The translations under genes and the position numbers were made by a program. Below the pieces are notes generated by a model. The model made no database searches, was not told the DNA's origin, and was given only the letters and a program-made list of their open reading frames with translations. Below, piece after piece: positions 11,744 through 24,000 of a stretch of DNA of 64,000 nucleotides. Numbering within the stretch: position 1 is the stretch's first letter; each line of letters starts with the position of its first letter. Origin of the DNA: Eupeodes corollae (lineage: Eukaryota; Arthropoda; Insecta; Diptera; Syrphidae); assembly GCF_945859685.1 (NCBI RefSeq), contig NC_079149.1, positions 85,799,073 to 85,863,072 of the forward strand, in the 5' to 3' direction.

Positions 11744-13118
11744 ACAATTGAACCATAATACACGTACTTCTGAGGATTCTTATGAGAATTCCCTTGAGTC
11801 CAACTTTGTTCGCATTGAGAAGTACAGGGATTCTTTTTTTGAGCCACACTACATGAATTCTGTGCGTGCACAATATTAGAAAATGAAAAGAATATTAGAA
11901 TTTACTTATCTTTATCTTTTTTTTGCCGAGATACTGTTTATTACCAATATTTACCCAATTTATTTATATATTTATAAGTTGAAATAAATTTAAAAGAAAT
12001 TCTGTCCAAATATCACAATTATTCATCTTGAACTTTAAAATACCGTCATATTGTTAAGTATGTTGGACACTATAATATGAACACATCAATCAAACGTATC
12101 TACTCGTATGTCTAAAAATGAAAAACTTTTAAATTGATTTCGATATTCTAATAAAAGCAAAATCTCTACATGTATCCGCAGCTTATCTTTTATCTGCAGT
12201 AAGTCATATACATTTCTACTTTACTACGGATGGATTATCCTTATGTACCTTAGCGTACCCTTTTCTTCGTAAGGTAACTAACTTACCTTTAAAATCTCTT
12301 CAACTAACCTACATACACATACATATGTATGTATGTAGATTTTGAAAATGCGCAATTTCCTTTTTTCTTAAGAATTTTGTGAAAATCAAAGTACAAAAAT
12401 CTCTTTCCGAATACAGAGTGAAATGTCTTGTTATTTTGGTTTATTTTATTTGTGTTTTGATTTAAGACTCCCGCACAGATAAACATCTAAGTACCCTCTA
12501 AGTGCGAACGTGAGCTTGAGGCGATCATAAAAACGTTCGTATTGTTTTTACAGATTTTGTTCTTGCTTCGTGTCGTGGTGTAGGTATTTAGTTTGTTTTA
12601 TTATTTAACGACCTTTCTCTTTTCATTTCATTTAATTACCTTAACCAAAGAATAGTTCTGTTTTATTATATATTTATCTTTAACAGACAAAAAGATTTTG
12701 AAACAATACTCGTAAGTCGTAATACAAAACCAAAATTAGGCCTACTATATCAGTTATACGAGTACGTACCTATTGTTTGGAGCTAATTGTTATAGGTGGA
12801 AGTCCTTTTGCATTGTTTTCAGTTTTATGGAGTTGCGTTTGAGATATGTAGGTAGTCAAGTCGCCTATGCGAAGCCTATATACATATATACTCAAGATAA
12901 ATTATATTATATTGTTTTTGTTGATGTTTGTTTTTGTTTTTGAAATACCTCTCATCTTTTCTAATTGGTTCACACTTTCCTTAATGAACTTATTTTAACA
13001 ATGCAAGCAGATCAGATAACGTGTGTAGTTTTATGATTTTTTTTGTTGAGGGTTTGGCTCAAAGACATCACGTCTCACATTATGAGTCTTCGTGCGTAGA
13101 TTGTAGGTGTTACTGGTT
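11744..13118. other. AT-rich stretch, no gene seen
   Basis: Low-complexity AT-rich DNA. A TATG/CATA microsatellite palindrome lies near 12309-12336. No recognisable protein or element ends. Confidence 0.4.
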
Positions 13119-13367
13119 ATGAGAAATGTGCGTGTTCATGTACTCAAGAGTATAAAGTGGATACTTTTTATTTTATTGGTAATGTCCCTTGCAATTAAAG
13201 AAGAACATCAATTACCTAAATCTCCTTTAAAGAGGTGTTTAAATAAATCTGTACAGCAAGAGCATGCAAAAACAGGCGGAAAAAGGAAATTTAAAAAATA
13301 TAGTAACAGTGGTTTAAGCTTTCCTTTGAATCTCAATACATACCACAATCGCACACGCATTATTTAA
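13119..13367 (+). CDS. Candidate small secreted basic protein (unrecognised)
   Basis: From the ATG at 13119 the frame gives about 82 residues. The N-terminal 30 residues hold a hydrophobic core (WILFILLVMSLAI) preceded by basic residues, which has the shape of a signal peptide. The rest is strongly basic with dibasic sites (KR, KRK) and a single cysteine. No family is recognised. The surrounding DNA is AT-rich and free of element ends, so it could be a small host gene, but an ORF of this size can arise by chance. The opposite strand has nothing better. Treat it as a candidate only. Confidence 0.25.
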   Translation: MRNVRVHVLKSIKWILFILLVMSLAIKEEHQLPKSPLKRCLNKSVQQEHAKTGGKRKFKKYSNSGLSFPLNLNTYHNRTRII

Positions 13368-14369
13368 ATGGCTACTTCTCATTTCCTTACAGTCCTTACG
13401 GCAACCGTCTTACTTCTATGTAATATAGGCAACGTAATACCGGCAATCAAAGGGTATAGACCTGTGGCTTTGATCTCGTCAACCACACTATTGTTCACAG
13501 CGGAAGAAGTCAGAAAATGATTTGTTTCTTATGAAGAATTTGTCAAATAGCCTCTTCTTGTTGAAACCTTAGCTCAGTGCTCCCCGCCTTGGCCATAGAA
13601 AGTAATGTAAATCCATTGTTTCTTTGACTATATTGTTATATTTCTCCATATTGGACGTATAGGTACATCGCTATAAACAGTAATTTAAGGGTCTAGCGTC
13701 CATTTTGGCATCCAAGACAATGCGTCTGAGCCACCATATAAGGAAATCTAAATAAAGGACCCGACAGATTAGAAAGCTTTGGTCAATCAATTAGTCTAAC
13801 TAAGGAAACAAAGTTATAAGCCTTATCCACCAATATGCTTAGATTTTACCTGAAAACCTGTATTGAACCATTTGAAGTATGTCAAAAGTACACTTAAATT
13901 TTTCTGAAAAAAATGATATATTTATGTTCTCAAAGGCTTGTACCAAATTATGCTGTAGACAAATAAATTAACTTAAAGGAATAAAATGCACAGAGTTTTA
14001 GTTAATAATTAGATTTGCAATACATTACAGTCAGAAAATATTAACTTGCCTTTTGCTTATAGTGACTGTATTTTAACAATCCAGATAGCCAAAGTGAAGA
14101 GACCTTTTCAGAGTTTAGAATAAATCAAAAATGGTACAAGTATAAGTCTTTGTAATTTATCATAAATATCAACAGAAAATCGAAGAGGCAAATATAATTT
14201 ATTCATGAATTAGCTTCTGTAAAATGTTAAAACAAAATTTGAATTCCTTTTTATTTTGTAGATATGTAAAAAATAATTATATTATTCTAATCTCACTGAT
14301 ATTTGGTAAGTAATGAGAAAATAAAGCCTCATATTAAGTGTTTATCCTGGGTCTTTCTAGCACAAGACA
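13368..14369. other. AT-rich stretch, no gene seen
   Basis: No open frame with a recognisable domain and no repeat ends. It leads into the older family A LINE copy. Confidence 0.4.
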
Positions 14370-15400
14370 CTTTAAAAAATGAAACAAAATAAAGCGCCCG
14401 AACTAGATGGAAATCCGGAAGAATTCTACAAAAATAGTAAAAAATTATCTTTTGATATATTCCACACAACATGAACAAAGCTGTTATCTTTGCAATTTAC
14501 TAAAGCGGTAAGAAACCTTATAAGCATATTTCAAGCCGGGTTTCGGGGGGATCCTTAATGAAGAACCAAATATTTGCGTTGATAAGTATTGCCAGAAAGT
14601 CAATTGTAAAAAAGAAAACAATTATACGCTTGTTTCTTCGACTTAAAAGCAGTATTTGACAAGATAAATATACAAGCTTTGATGTACAAGCTCTGAACGC
14701 TAGGAATCTCATACAAATTATTGATGATGTACTTTAACTTTCTTGTTCCATCGAGTGCAACAGTATGGGACAGGACACATTTCTTAAAATGGTTCAAAAC
14801 ATCGACAGGTGTTCCACATGGTTGCATTTTAATTCCATTACTTTTTCCTTTTATTTATTGATGAAAAATGAATAACCTTTGCCGAGATATGTACATGTGA
14901 AAGTTCTACTTTATGCTGATGAATTAGTATAAATGGCTGATAACCCCTTCACTTAGCAGTTGCAATTAAACATGAATACCTGAATACCTTGTGCAAGAAA
15001 TGTTGGTTTGTCATTAATAAAAACAAGAATTTTAGTACCTGGGTGTTTTAATTACATATAACCTTGATTTTTCAAAGAACGCTAAAAAAAAAGCTATGAG
15101 GCTAGACTGTCTTTGAGCATAAGATGGCAAAAGTTCTTTGCTAACCAGGATATCGATCTCGCGTCAAAATGCCGTATTTTCCATGTAACGTTTATCTATT
15201 GTATGTTGTATGGTGCCCAGGTTTTTGGTTATGAGTTCTTTGAAGTGTTTGAAACGGTGCAGAGATATTTCTTCAAATGCTTTTTCAGACTGCCTAATTT
15301 AACTCCAAACTATGCCATACACATGGACTCTGGTGTTATTCCTTTGTACATAGAGAGTCTAAGAGCCAACTATGATTATTTGATATAGATGAGAAGCCTT
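14370..15400 (+). pseudogene. Family A LINE relic, RT part
   Basis: Read across frames on the plus strand, the pieces follow the order of the family A copy at 9470-11346. A block near 14395-14450 resembles DGxPxEFYKNS. Near 14640 comes FFDLKAVFDKINIQALMYKL, then near 14745-14830 a block with ATVWDRTHFLKWF and STGVPHGCILIPLLF. A 91-codon frame at 15113-15388 holds NLTPNYAIHMDSG, which pairs with INTPNYAIYLETG of the other copy. The YADD region has decayed. It carries many stops and is older than the 9.3-11.3 kb copy. Confidence 0.75.
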
Positions 15401-15479
15401 ACACTTAGCATCTAACATCGTTTAGGAACTTTAATCAATAAATTTGTTAGTTAGGTTTCGACGTACTTAGATAATAGAT

Positions 15480-16420
15480 CATACAGCGTAGTTTTTTAGG
15501 AATGAGCGGTCATCATATTTTTATACCACCTCTGGCGTACCACAAGGTAGCCACTTAGGAATTTTATTGTTTATTTTGTACGTTAATTTGTGTGTTTTAA
15601 ATTACGCTGATGACATTAAAATTTTCAAACGTATTGACTCACTTGACGACTGTTTACTCCTACCAGATGATCTATGTAAATAGTTTTCGCGAATGATGTT
15701 TTACAAATAAGCTTTTACTAAACATAGACAAATGTAAATCAATGTGTTTTGCACGCAATCAAATTGCTTTGACTTTCTATTATCAATTAGATTCTTCTTA
15801 TTTGACTAAATTCTCAACTTTCTGTGACCTAGATATTATTCTTAACTCAAAATTAACTTTTACAAATTTGTATAACTATATTATAAAAAAAAGCAAATGA
15901 AACATTTGGATTTATAAAACGGTTTTTCAAATGATTTTCCCGACTCTTATATTCTTAACCTTCTTAACATATCATTTGTAAGACAAATATTGGAATATGG
16001 CTGCATAATATGGGCTTCAGTTCATATAAACAGAATAGAAGGAGTACAAAGAAGGTTCATGTGCTTCTGCCTCCGTTTCTTCCCATGGTCCAATAGGCTC
16101 GAACTTCCACTCTAAAATCATAGGCTTAAGCTCATAAATCTTCCATGGCTTTCTAAACAGAGAGAGTACATCCAGCAGTGCTTCATTATAAAATTAATCA
16201 ATGGGTCAGTCATATCACCACCAATTTTGCAACCATTAAACTTCATTTATAGCCGTTTAAGAATTAGAAGACAAGCTCCCTTAAGTCCTGTATCAAGCAG
16301 ATCGATATGGCAAAAACAGTCCCCAAAACCAAAACCAATTTATTTCAGTTTACAACAAGTATTACTTTCTTGTATATTCCGTAAGCGATTATTTTAAAAG
16401 TAAAACATTTAAAGTAAATA
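15480..16420 (+). pseudogene. Jockey/R1-like LINE relic nested in family A copy
   Basis: In plus-strand frames there is a VPQGSHLGILLFILYVN block near 15540-15580, then LNYADDIKIFKRIDSLDD with the catalytic YADD near 15600-15650. Next comes KLLLNIDKCKSMCFARN, and then near 15910-16050 a thumb block (IKRFSNDFPDSYILNLL, then RQILEYGCIIW). Later text LKLINLPWLSKQRE and SRLRIRRQAPL fits the C-terminal end. Frameshifts are frequent. Its IKRxxxDF...ILEY(C/G) text resembles the relic at 1397-2640, so the two may be the same broad family. Family A sequence lies on both sides. Confidence 0.75.
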
Positions 16421-16619
16421 TTTTCCATACTTTAGTTTAGCTTTTTTTTGAAAATTGCTTAAAGTATTGTAAATCTATTAATCTAACAATAAGTGTAATA
16501 TTAGTCTTAAGTTCTAACGTTTGTTTGTTAAACGAATTCAATATATAAACCAACTGTCTTCATGAACCTATTTCAACAACGAATACTCTGTCGAAGCTAT
16601 TAACTTAACATATTGAAAA

Positions 16620-16920
16620 TGTAATGCAGGTTTTAACTTAAACTTAATGCCGCATTGAGCTGATGTACCTCAAACCTTTAATATTTCTAATAGCCCAGAA
16701 AATGAAGACGTAAGCCATTTTATTGTCAATTGTCCCATACTGTAAGAAATCCGCCAGTTGTATTTTGATGTATGTAAGTCATCTTTCTTTCAAATCGACT
16801 TTATGAAATATTGAACGGAGCACTAGGATGGTCTACTATATATATGTAAGTATTGCAAAACACTTTACTTTTCGCAACAGTTTTGAGGCTTAATACCTTT
16901 AGTTTATTCAGTTACTGAAG
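16620..16920 (+). pseudogene. Family A LINE relic, C-terminal zinc-like segment
   Basis: Near 16690-16745 one frame reads SPENEDVSHFIVNCPIL, matching KSKEDCFHFISVCPIF in the C-terminal motif of the family A LINE at 9470-10468. The next residues also follow the same spacing to the end of the protein. It is the missing 3' part of the copy that begins at 14370, separated from it by the nested LINE at 15480-16420. Confidence 0.55.
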
Positions 16921-17177
16921 TTCAAAACACCCTATTTTGTGTTTTAAATCACTTTAAAATTATAATATTATCATTTTTTTTTGAAAAACTATGTTCAGAA
17001 CAGAGATTTCCAAGATCATAACATGCGAATTTCTTACAATTTCTTGAAAAAATCAAACAGACATGATATTGTCAACTCATTCAGATATTATACGAAATTC
17101 TAATCTGATCAGTAGAGCAGCTATTATAAGGACTAAGACCCGACTATACTAAAACCCTATTATAATGGTAAGTATGC

Positions 17178-17465
17178 AGTACCCGTGGCGTGATGGTTAG
17201 TGCTTAAAACTGTCATGTAAGAGGTCTTGGGTTCAATTCCTGTCTGTGCCACCTAAAGTTCGTTTACGGGTACTGCCTCTTGCGAGAAATTGACATATCA
17301 TCCAATATTAATTGTTGTTCTTTCACAAATCAACCGTTCGGTTCCAGATTAAAACTCTAGGTCCCCTTTATCCCTGAAAACAATACTCGCACACATACGA
17401 ATAGTTGAGAATCGTAACTCTTGTAAATCACTACGGCCTACTTCTAAACGCAGTGTTTAAAATCA
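17178..17465 (+). mobile_element. tRNA-derived SINE, copy 1
   Basis: The 5' part (17185-17252) has a tRNA-like layout: GTGGCGTGATGG as a box A region, ACTGTCATG as an anticodon loop with GTC, and GGTTCAATTCC as a near-perfect box B. The segment then closes with GTGCCAC, pairing with the start. Its text resembles tRNA-Asp(GTC), which is an inference. After it come a tRNA-unrelated body and a decayed 3' tail (GGCCTACTTCTAAACGCAGTG). The second copy is at 52305-52571. Divergence from that copy shows this one is old. The tRNA-like part would carry an internal RNA polymerase III promoter. Confidence 0.8.
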
Positions 17466-18885
17466 AACTCACTGGAATCTCTATATGAAATTTTGGAATA
17501 GATGTCTGTACGTTATGTCATATAAAAGCGGGGCTTAGATTTTTAGGTTCAGGTTCACGTTCAATTATCAACAATCTTCTCTCTGCTAACCCCAATAGAA
17601 TGAAGGATACTCCAAAGTACTTACATTGTTTCCATTTTTATAACGTTTTCATTTTCGATGGTTATTCGGAAGTTTAAATACTACTTAAATCAAATTAATA
17701 CAAGTATGTATTTGTAATGCCTATAGTTCGATTTATGCTTGCTTAACTGTTTGAAGACTCAACTAAATTCAATCAATTATTGATTTTAAATAAAATTAAA
17801 TTAAATTCAAAATCTATGATAATAACGTTCATTTCCAACATACTAATATATTATAGTTAAAGTAACTTAGTTCTACAATCTGTTCAGGTTCAAATGTAAA
17901 ACACTATTGTGTGTGTATTTTTGTTATTTTCAAATTCTTTCATATTCTAAATGGAGTCACTCAATTTGCTTACGATTTAATTCTTTTGTAATCGGTTCTT
18001 GACCCATTTGAAAGAACATTAAATCAAATCGACTGAATCGAATTATTACCCCCTCTGAGAATACACAAGCATTTTATAATATACGCATACATTTATTTAT
18101 AAGTATGTACATAGATATCTTATAGTTTATACACAAGCTACTTAATCAAATTATTATAATAATAACTGATTTTCCTTAATGAGCCAATATCAGTTGTTTT
18201 TATCTACATAATAATTATACCGATTCTTTATGTATCTGTCTTCCTTTGTTAGGTTCTTTAATGTTCTTCAGTTGGACTTGGGTGCTGTGCACCACTTGGT
18301 GAGTGGAAGAATTGGTTTTAGAACAGTTTATACCTGCTACTAATCAGACTTTAAAGTTGCTTGTTGCTTGTAGTTATTTATTTTGACCATTTTGCTCTGA
18401 CGGTATTAAAAACAGAGATCTTTATAAATTTAACAAAAAAGCAATTGGAAAATAAATGGTTTTCTCCTTGCTGGTTTACACAGCATTTACTTTAGATTTT
18501 AGAAGTGCATAACTTAAGATTTTATAAAGGAACATTGCAATGGTGGAAAACATAACGATTTTTTTCTGTATGACATATAAAGCAATACTTTAGAAACGAT
18601 TAACATGTCCGAAATTCGAACCTCGACTTTAAATTTTTCTATCACCTCAGGTTTTTACAACATGTTCCTTTGGAAATGCTAAAAACAACCAAAAAAAAGG
18701 GTTTTCAAAGCTTAGTTGAAACGCAAAATATCTTTTTATAACAAATTTTATAATGATTTTCAAAGGTACAAATGTTTCTGTTTTAGGTACAAATTCAAAT
18801 CATTTTTTTATCTTACCTAGTTTCTGGAAAAATATCTTCAAAAAACCGTGTTTTTTTTAAATTTTAAATGGTAAGTAAAGTGATT
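17466..18885. other. AT-rich stretch, no gene seen
   Basis: No frame with a recognisable domain. Short AT-rich repeats only. Confidence 0.4.
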
Positions 18886-18887
18886 TA

Positions 18888-20450
18888 TTAACTTCACATA
18901 GGAAGTAACTGTAATGGGTCCGATTTTTTTAATTGAATTTTTTTTGACATTTTTCGACGTTTCAAGATCTCTATAGTCGAAATAAAGGATTTATAGAAAA
19001 ATGTCTGTGCATACGTGTGTACGTACGTTCGCGACATTTTTTCGTCGTCCATAGCTCAAGAACCAGAAGAGATATCGACTTCAAATAAATTTTGTTATAC
19101 AGTTTAAAAAAAACTGAAAATGTTGTTTAACCTTAAATATCTCACGAACCAATGACGCTAGAAATTTGAATTAAATTTTAAAATTATAAATTGTAACGGG
19201 ATACCGAACCAGTATATTTTTGGAAAAAAAAATCCAATTAACGTTTTTTTATAAATCAAAAAAACTGACTACAAAATTTTTCGGATAAAAAATGATTTCA
19301 TCACAAAACAATTTGGTGCAACGAAAAATAACGTTTTTAACATCTGGTTAAATTTTGAGAAAAATAATTGACAGTTTTCGTATAAAAGATAAAAAACAAA
19401 AAAAAAAACATTACTCTAAGTTGGTAAAAATTGAATTTTAACTCAAATATCTTTTCAAAAAATTGTGATTAAGTTAGAAATTAATTTTAATTTATTAGAA
19501 ATATTGTTTTCAACATTGGGAAATATTTTGAGAAAAATCGTATTGGCAGATTTTTTACAAAAAATAAAAACCTAAACAAAAAAAGTAATAAAAGCAGGTA
19601 AAAATTGATTTTCAGCTCAAATATCTTTTCAAAACTTTTATCTTTTAAAAAAATAGTTGCCAACATTCAGTAAAATTTTGAGAAAAATAAAATTGACAGT
19701 TTTTTTTGTATGCAAAATAAAATTTGAGATTATGGCTTTCATTTCTTATGAGAAATATTGTTTTTAACATTGGAAAAAATTTTGAGAAAAATCGAATCGA
19801 CAGTTTTTGTACAAAAAATAAAAACTTAAAAGAAATTTTAACAAAAATTCGTAAAAATTGATTTTCGATACAAATATATTTTCAAACATTTGGAATAATG
19901 GCTTCGAATTAATTTTAGCTTATAAGGAATGTTGTTAAATTTTGAATTTCCAGTTTAAAAAAAAAACCTAACAAAAAAAAATAATACTAAAACTTGGTAA
20001 AAATTTGCTTTCGACTCAAATAACTTTTCAAAAATTAAAAATATTACTATTCATTTGGTTTTTTATAAAAATCCAACAGTCCCTTTTTACATAAAAGAAT
20101 AAAATCTACAAAAAATAGTACGAAAATTTGGTAAAAATTGATGTTCGGTTCTTGATATCTCTCAAATTAATTTTGTTCATCCAATATGTAAAAATTAAGA
20201 AAAATGCTACTAAAAATGGTAAAAATTTGTTTTCAACTAAAAACTGTTTAAAAAATCATAGATTTTCAAACTAAACTATTTCATTATATGAAAAATATTG
20301 TTGGTAAATTTAAAATAAGAATAATTCAACTGACACTTTTTTAACCCAAAACGAAAACCAACAAACTTTTAAGCAAGACAAATCGACAGACGGGATGGGA
20401 AGTTATCAGTGTGGGTCGCATCCCAGCCTCTTTTTAATTTTGAAGTTGGA
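18888..20450 (+). repeat. Dispersed repeat DR, most complete copy (copy 3)
   Basis: It starts at the hairpin region near 18892 (CTTCACATAGGAAGTAACTG), continues through the CGACGTTTCAAG and GTGTGTACGTACGTTCGCG stretches and the AACCAGAAGAGATATCGACT block. It then enters about 1.1 kb of degenerate AT-rich units, each with TTTTGAGAAAAAT, AACCTAA-type and GGTAAAAATTGATTTTC-type words at irregular 100-190 bp spacing. It ends at 20380-20430 with GGGAAGTTATCAGTGTGGGT and a short TGGGA/TCCCA stem. There is no coding capacity. It is not recognised as a named superfamily. Confidence 0.8.
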
Positions 20451-21037
20451 AGAAAACCTTTTCGACCAGAGTTATCTGTAAAAACTCCTGTTTTAATGAC
20501 TTTTAGCTCAAACAATTCGTCCATCAGCTATGTACATGTTTTATCAATATGTAGTTTAAAGATATTTCACTAACAAAACTTTTTTTAATCATAGTGGGAA
20601 ATTTTGGGATATAACTAATTCTAAGATTCTCGTTCATGTTCTGTAGAAAAGATAAAGGAAACTTTTGGGGAGCGCATTATTCGGTGTCTATAGATGGCGT
20701 GGCCTTTAAGACCTTTCAATTTGACTACGCTGCTGGACATAGTACGACGACTATACATTTATGATGAATACTTCATTTCATTGTAAGGATTATACTATAC
20801 CATTAGGTGTAAGAACAGTATCATTCAAATGGTCGCTTCGGGAATATTGCTTTGAGGTGTTTTCTAAACACTTTTGCTCATGCTTCGAGTACCTATATCA
20901 ACCATAACTACTGTAATGCTGATTTCTGCTGCAATATTTATGTGTTCAAAGGGTAGAAGCTCTTAAGTTTATTTTTTATAGTTTTTCAGAAAGCGTGTTT
21001 CTAATTTGCAATCTTTGTTTAAAAAAAATAAGAAGGA
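20451..21037. other. Unassigned stretch before RTE LINE
   Basis: Less AT-biased than its left flank, but no frame with a clear domain. It is the original target region for the LINE at 21052. Confidence 0.35.
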
Positions 21038-21051
21038 TAATGAAGATACAG
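21038..21051 (+). repeat. 5' target-site duplication of RTE LINE
   Basis: The 14-bp word TAATGAAGATACAG here recurs at 24352-24365 directly after the (TAAG)n tail. Confidence 0.9.
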
Positions 21052-24000
21052 GATGTTCAAATGGTAGACATGTGCATTCAAGAGGACACAAGCGTCCACA
21101 GGTTTTTCTTAAAACCAACCTCCGTCTATCAACTCCTACTCTCACCTCCACGTGGTGAACATCGGGTGCCTAGTACCTCAACTGGAGATTGGGTTCCAAC
21201 CCCAGTGGAAAGTTGTTGGGGGCAGCAAACGAGAGAGGTGGGGAGAGGTGTTTCCACTAACCTCTCCTTATCCAGACGGCAGCGGAGGAATTCCCGAGAT
21301 GGAATAAACGGTGGCGTCTACAGTTCCAGTAAGGTTGAACTACTTAGTGAACACCTTATAGGGCTTCTTCGACTTATTCGAAGCCCAGGCCTGTAAGGAG
21401 CGGTTTTATCCGGCTCCCCATCCTTGGAGTTATACTTAGGATCTGGCCCTCCAGGTTGGAGGTTGTGCGTGGGGGAGACTTCCTGGCCACGTAAAAGCTT
21501 TCATAGTTGCGAAGCACCAACAAGCCTCGGATACGGACGGATTTACTGTTGACAACCAACGCAAACGAATAAAGGACAACGAACTTCGGATATGCACGTG
21601 GAATGTTAGGTCCCTTAACAGACCACGTGCGGCCGAAGAATTAGCGGAGGCCCTAGACTGCTATAAAGCAGATATCACCGCCATCCAGAAAATACGATGG
21701 GATGGGCCGGGCAAAAAGAGGATGAAAAACTGCGATATCTACTATGGTGACTGCTACCACGAAAACCAACAGCGCTTATTTGGATGCGGATTCGTCATCG
21801 GAGCCAGACTTAGGCAAGAAGTCTTGAGCTATAGGTGCATCAATGAGCGCCTCATGATCATACGCATCAAGGCTAAGTTCGGCAACATTAGCCTGATATG
21901 CGCGCACGCCCCCACAGAAGAGAAAGACGACAACACCAAAGATATGTTCTTCGAGCTCTTAGACAAAACATATGAGCAGTGCCCTAGCTACTATATTAAA
22001 ATAGTCCTGGGCGATTTTAATGCCAAGCTAGGAAGGGAAGACATCTTTGGTGGAATAATCGGGAAGAACAGCCTGCACGACAACACTTCCAACAATGGAT
22101 TCAGGCTCATAGATTTTGCTGCGGGCGAAACGTCATGGTAGCCAGTACGCGTTTTCCACACCTCAACATCCACAAAGGAACTTGGACTTCTCCAGATCAA
22201 TCTACCGTCAACCAGATTGACCATATTGCGATCGACGCCAGACACGCTTCCAGCATTATGGATGTACGAACTTTCCGAGGAGCTAAGACTCGGACCACTA
22301 CCTCGTTGTAGCCAAGGTAGCACTTCAGATTTCCAGACCCAAGGCAAGACAGGGAGGTGCTGGGAGAAGATACAAAGTCGAACGGCTTCAATTTCCGACC
22401 GAGTTAACAGTAACCTCTCTCGAAGTTCTCTGCCACCAACACAATGTATCGAAAACCATGGGCAGCATTGCCAAGATGCAATCAGAGAAGCCGCCTCTGA
22501 TGTGCTGGGTTTCAAACAGCCACCAACAAGGAACCCCTGGTTTGATGAGGAATGTCGGCAGGCAAATGCAGCCAATCAAGAAGCACGCAAAGCGGCGCTG
22601 CATAAAAGGACGAGAGCTGCTCGTGAGCTCTATGAGCAGAAGAGGCGAGAGAAACGCCGACTTCTCAGAAGGAAAAACAGAGGGCATGAGAAGCGTGCGG
22701 TCGAAGATGTTGAGAGGTATAAAAGCAGGAATGAGGTTTGAAAGTTTTATGAACAGGTGAAACGAAATTCACAGGTACATAAACCTAGAACCGAAGGCTG
22801 CAAAGACGAAAGTGGAAACATCTTAGTGGATCCGCAATCAATGCTGAGGATAAGGAAGGACCACTTCTGCAGACTGTATAACGGCGATGAAGAACTGAAC
22901 TCCGCTGTCAGGTAGGATGACCCATTCGTTATAGACGACGAAAGCCAACAATCCCGTCCTCCCGACTTAGACGAAGTAAAGATTGCCATATCTAAGTTGA
23001 AGTCTAATAAAGCCGCTGGAGCAGATGGCTTGAATGCCGAGCTCTTTAAAGCAGCTGGGGATAAGCTAGTTAGGAGCATGCACCAACTTATCTGTAAGAT
23101 ATGGTCGGAAGAAAACATGTCCGATGAATGGAACCTCAGTATTGTTTGCCCGATCCAGAAAAAAGGAGACCCTCTAAACTGCACCAACTATAGAGGAATA
23201 AGTCTACTTAACATCGCTTATAAAATCTTCTTTGCCGTAATATGTGAACGTCTAAAGCCCATCGTCAACAAACTGAAAGGTCCTTATCAGTGTGGTTTTA
23301 GACCAGGAAAGTCCACAGTTGGTCAAATATTCACATTACGGCAGATCCTGGAAAAAACTCAAGAACACCAAATCGACACCCACCATCTTTTCATCGATTT
23401 CAAGGCCGCATATGACAGCATCTACAGGGACGAGCTGTATAGAGCCATGTCTAGTTTTGGTATCTCTGCCCAACTCATCCGTTTGTGCAGGATGACCATG
23501 GAGAATTCACGCTGCTCCATAAAGGTTGGAAACAACTTAACAGAACCTTTTGATGTCAAAAAAGGCTTTAGACAAGGTGATGCGCTGTCATGCGATTTTT
23601 TTAACATCGTACTTGAAAGAATAGTGCAGAGCTCACACGTCAACACTAGAGGCACTATCTTTAAAAAGTCTGTCCAATTACTGGCATATGCTGATGACAT
23701 TGACATAATCGGAAGAACTCAGCGTGATGTCAATGGGGCTTTTGTGAGTATTGAGGCAGAAGCGGCAAAAATGGGTTTAACGGCTAATGAGGGCAAAACA
23801 AAGTACATGCTGTCGTCTAGAAAGGACATACAACACCGACGTTTTGGTCAAAACGTCACAATCGACAGACGTAACTTTGAGGTAGTCAAGGACCTTATCA
23901 TCTCCGTCCTGCTATACGGTGCAGAAGCATGGACCATGACAAAAGCGGATGAAAGCACCTTGGGTCGCTTCGAGAGAAAAGTTCTTCGTGTGATCTACGG

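Noticed and set aside
17185..17252. A genuine tRNA-Asp gene
   Set aside because: Stem pairing is imperfect, and the same segment with a SINE body recurs at 52305-52571 with a target duplication; it is a SINE head.
19300..20280. Spaced repeats in DR taken as a CRISPR-like array
   Set aside because: Units are AT-rich, irregular in length and degenerate, in a eukaryotic genome; they are decayed tandem units.
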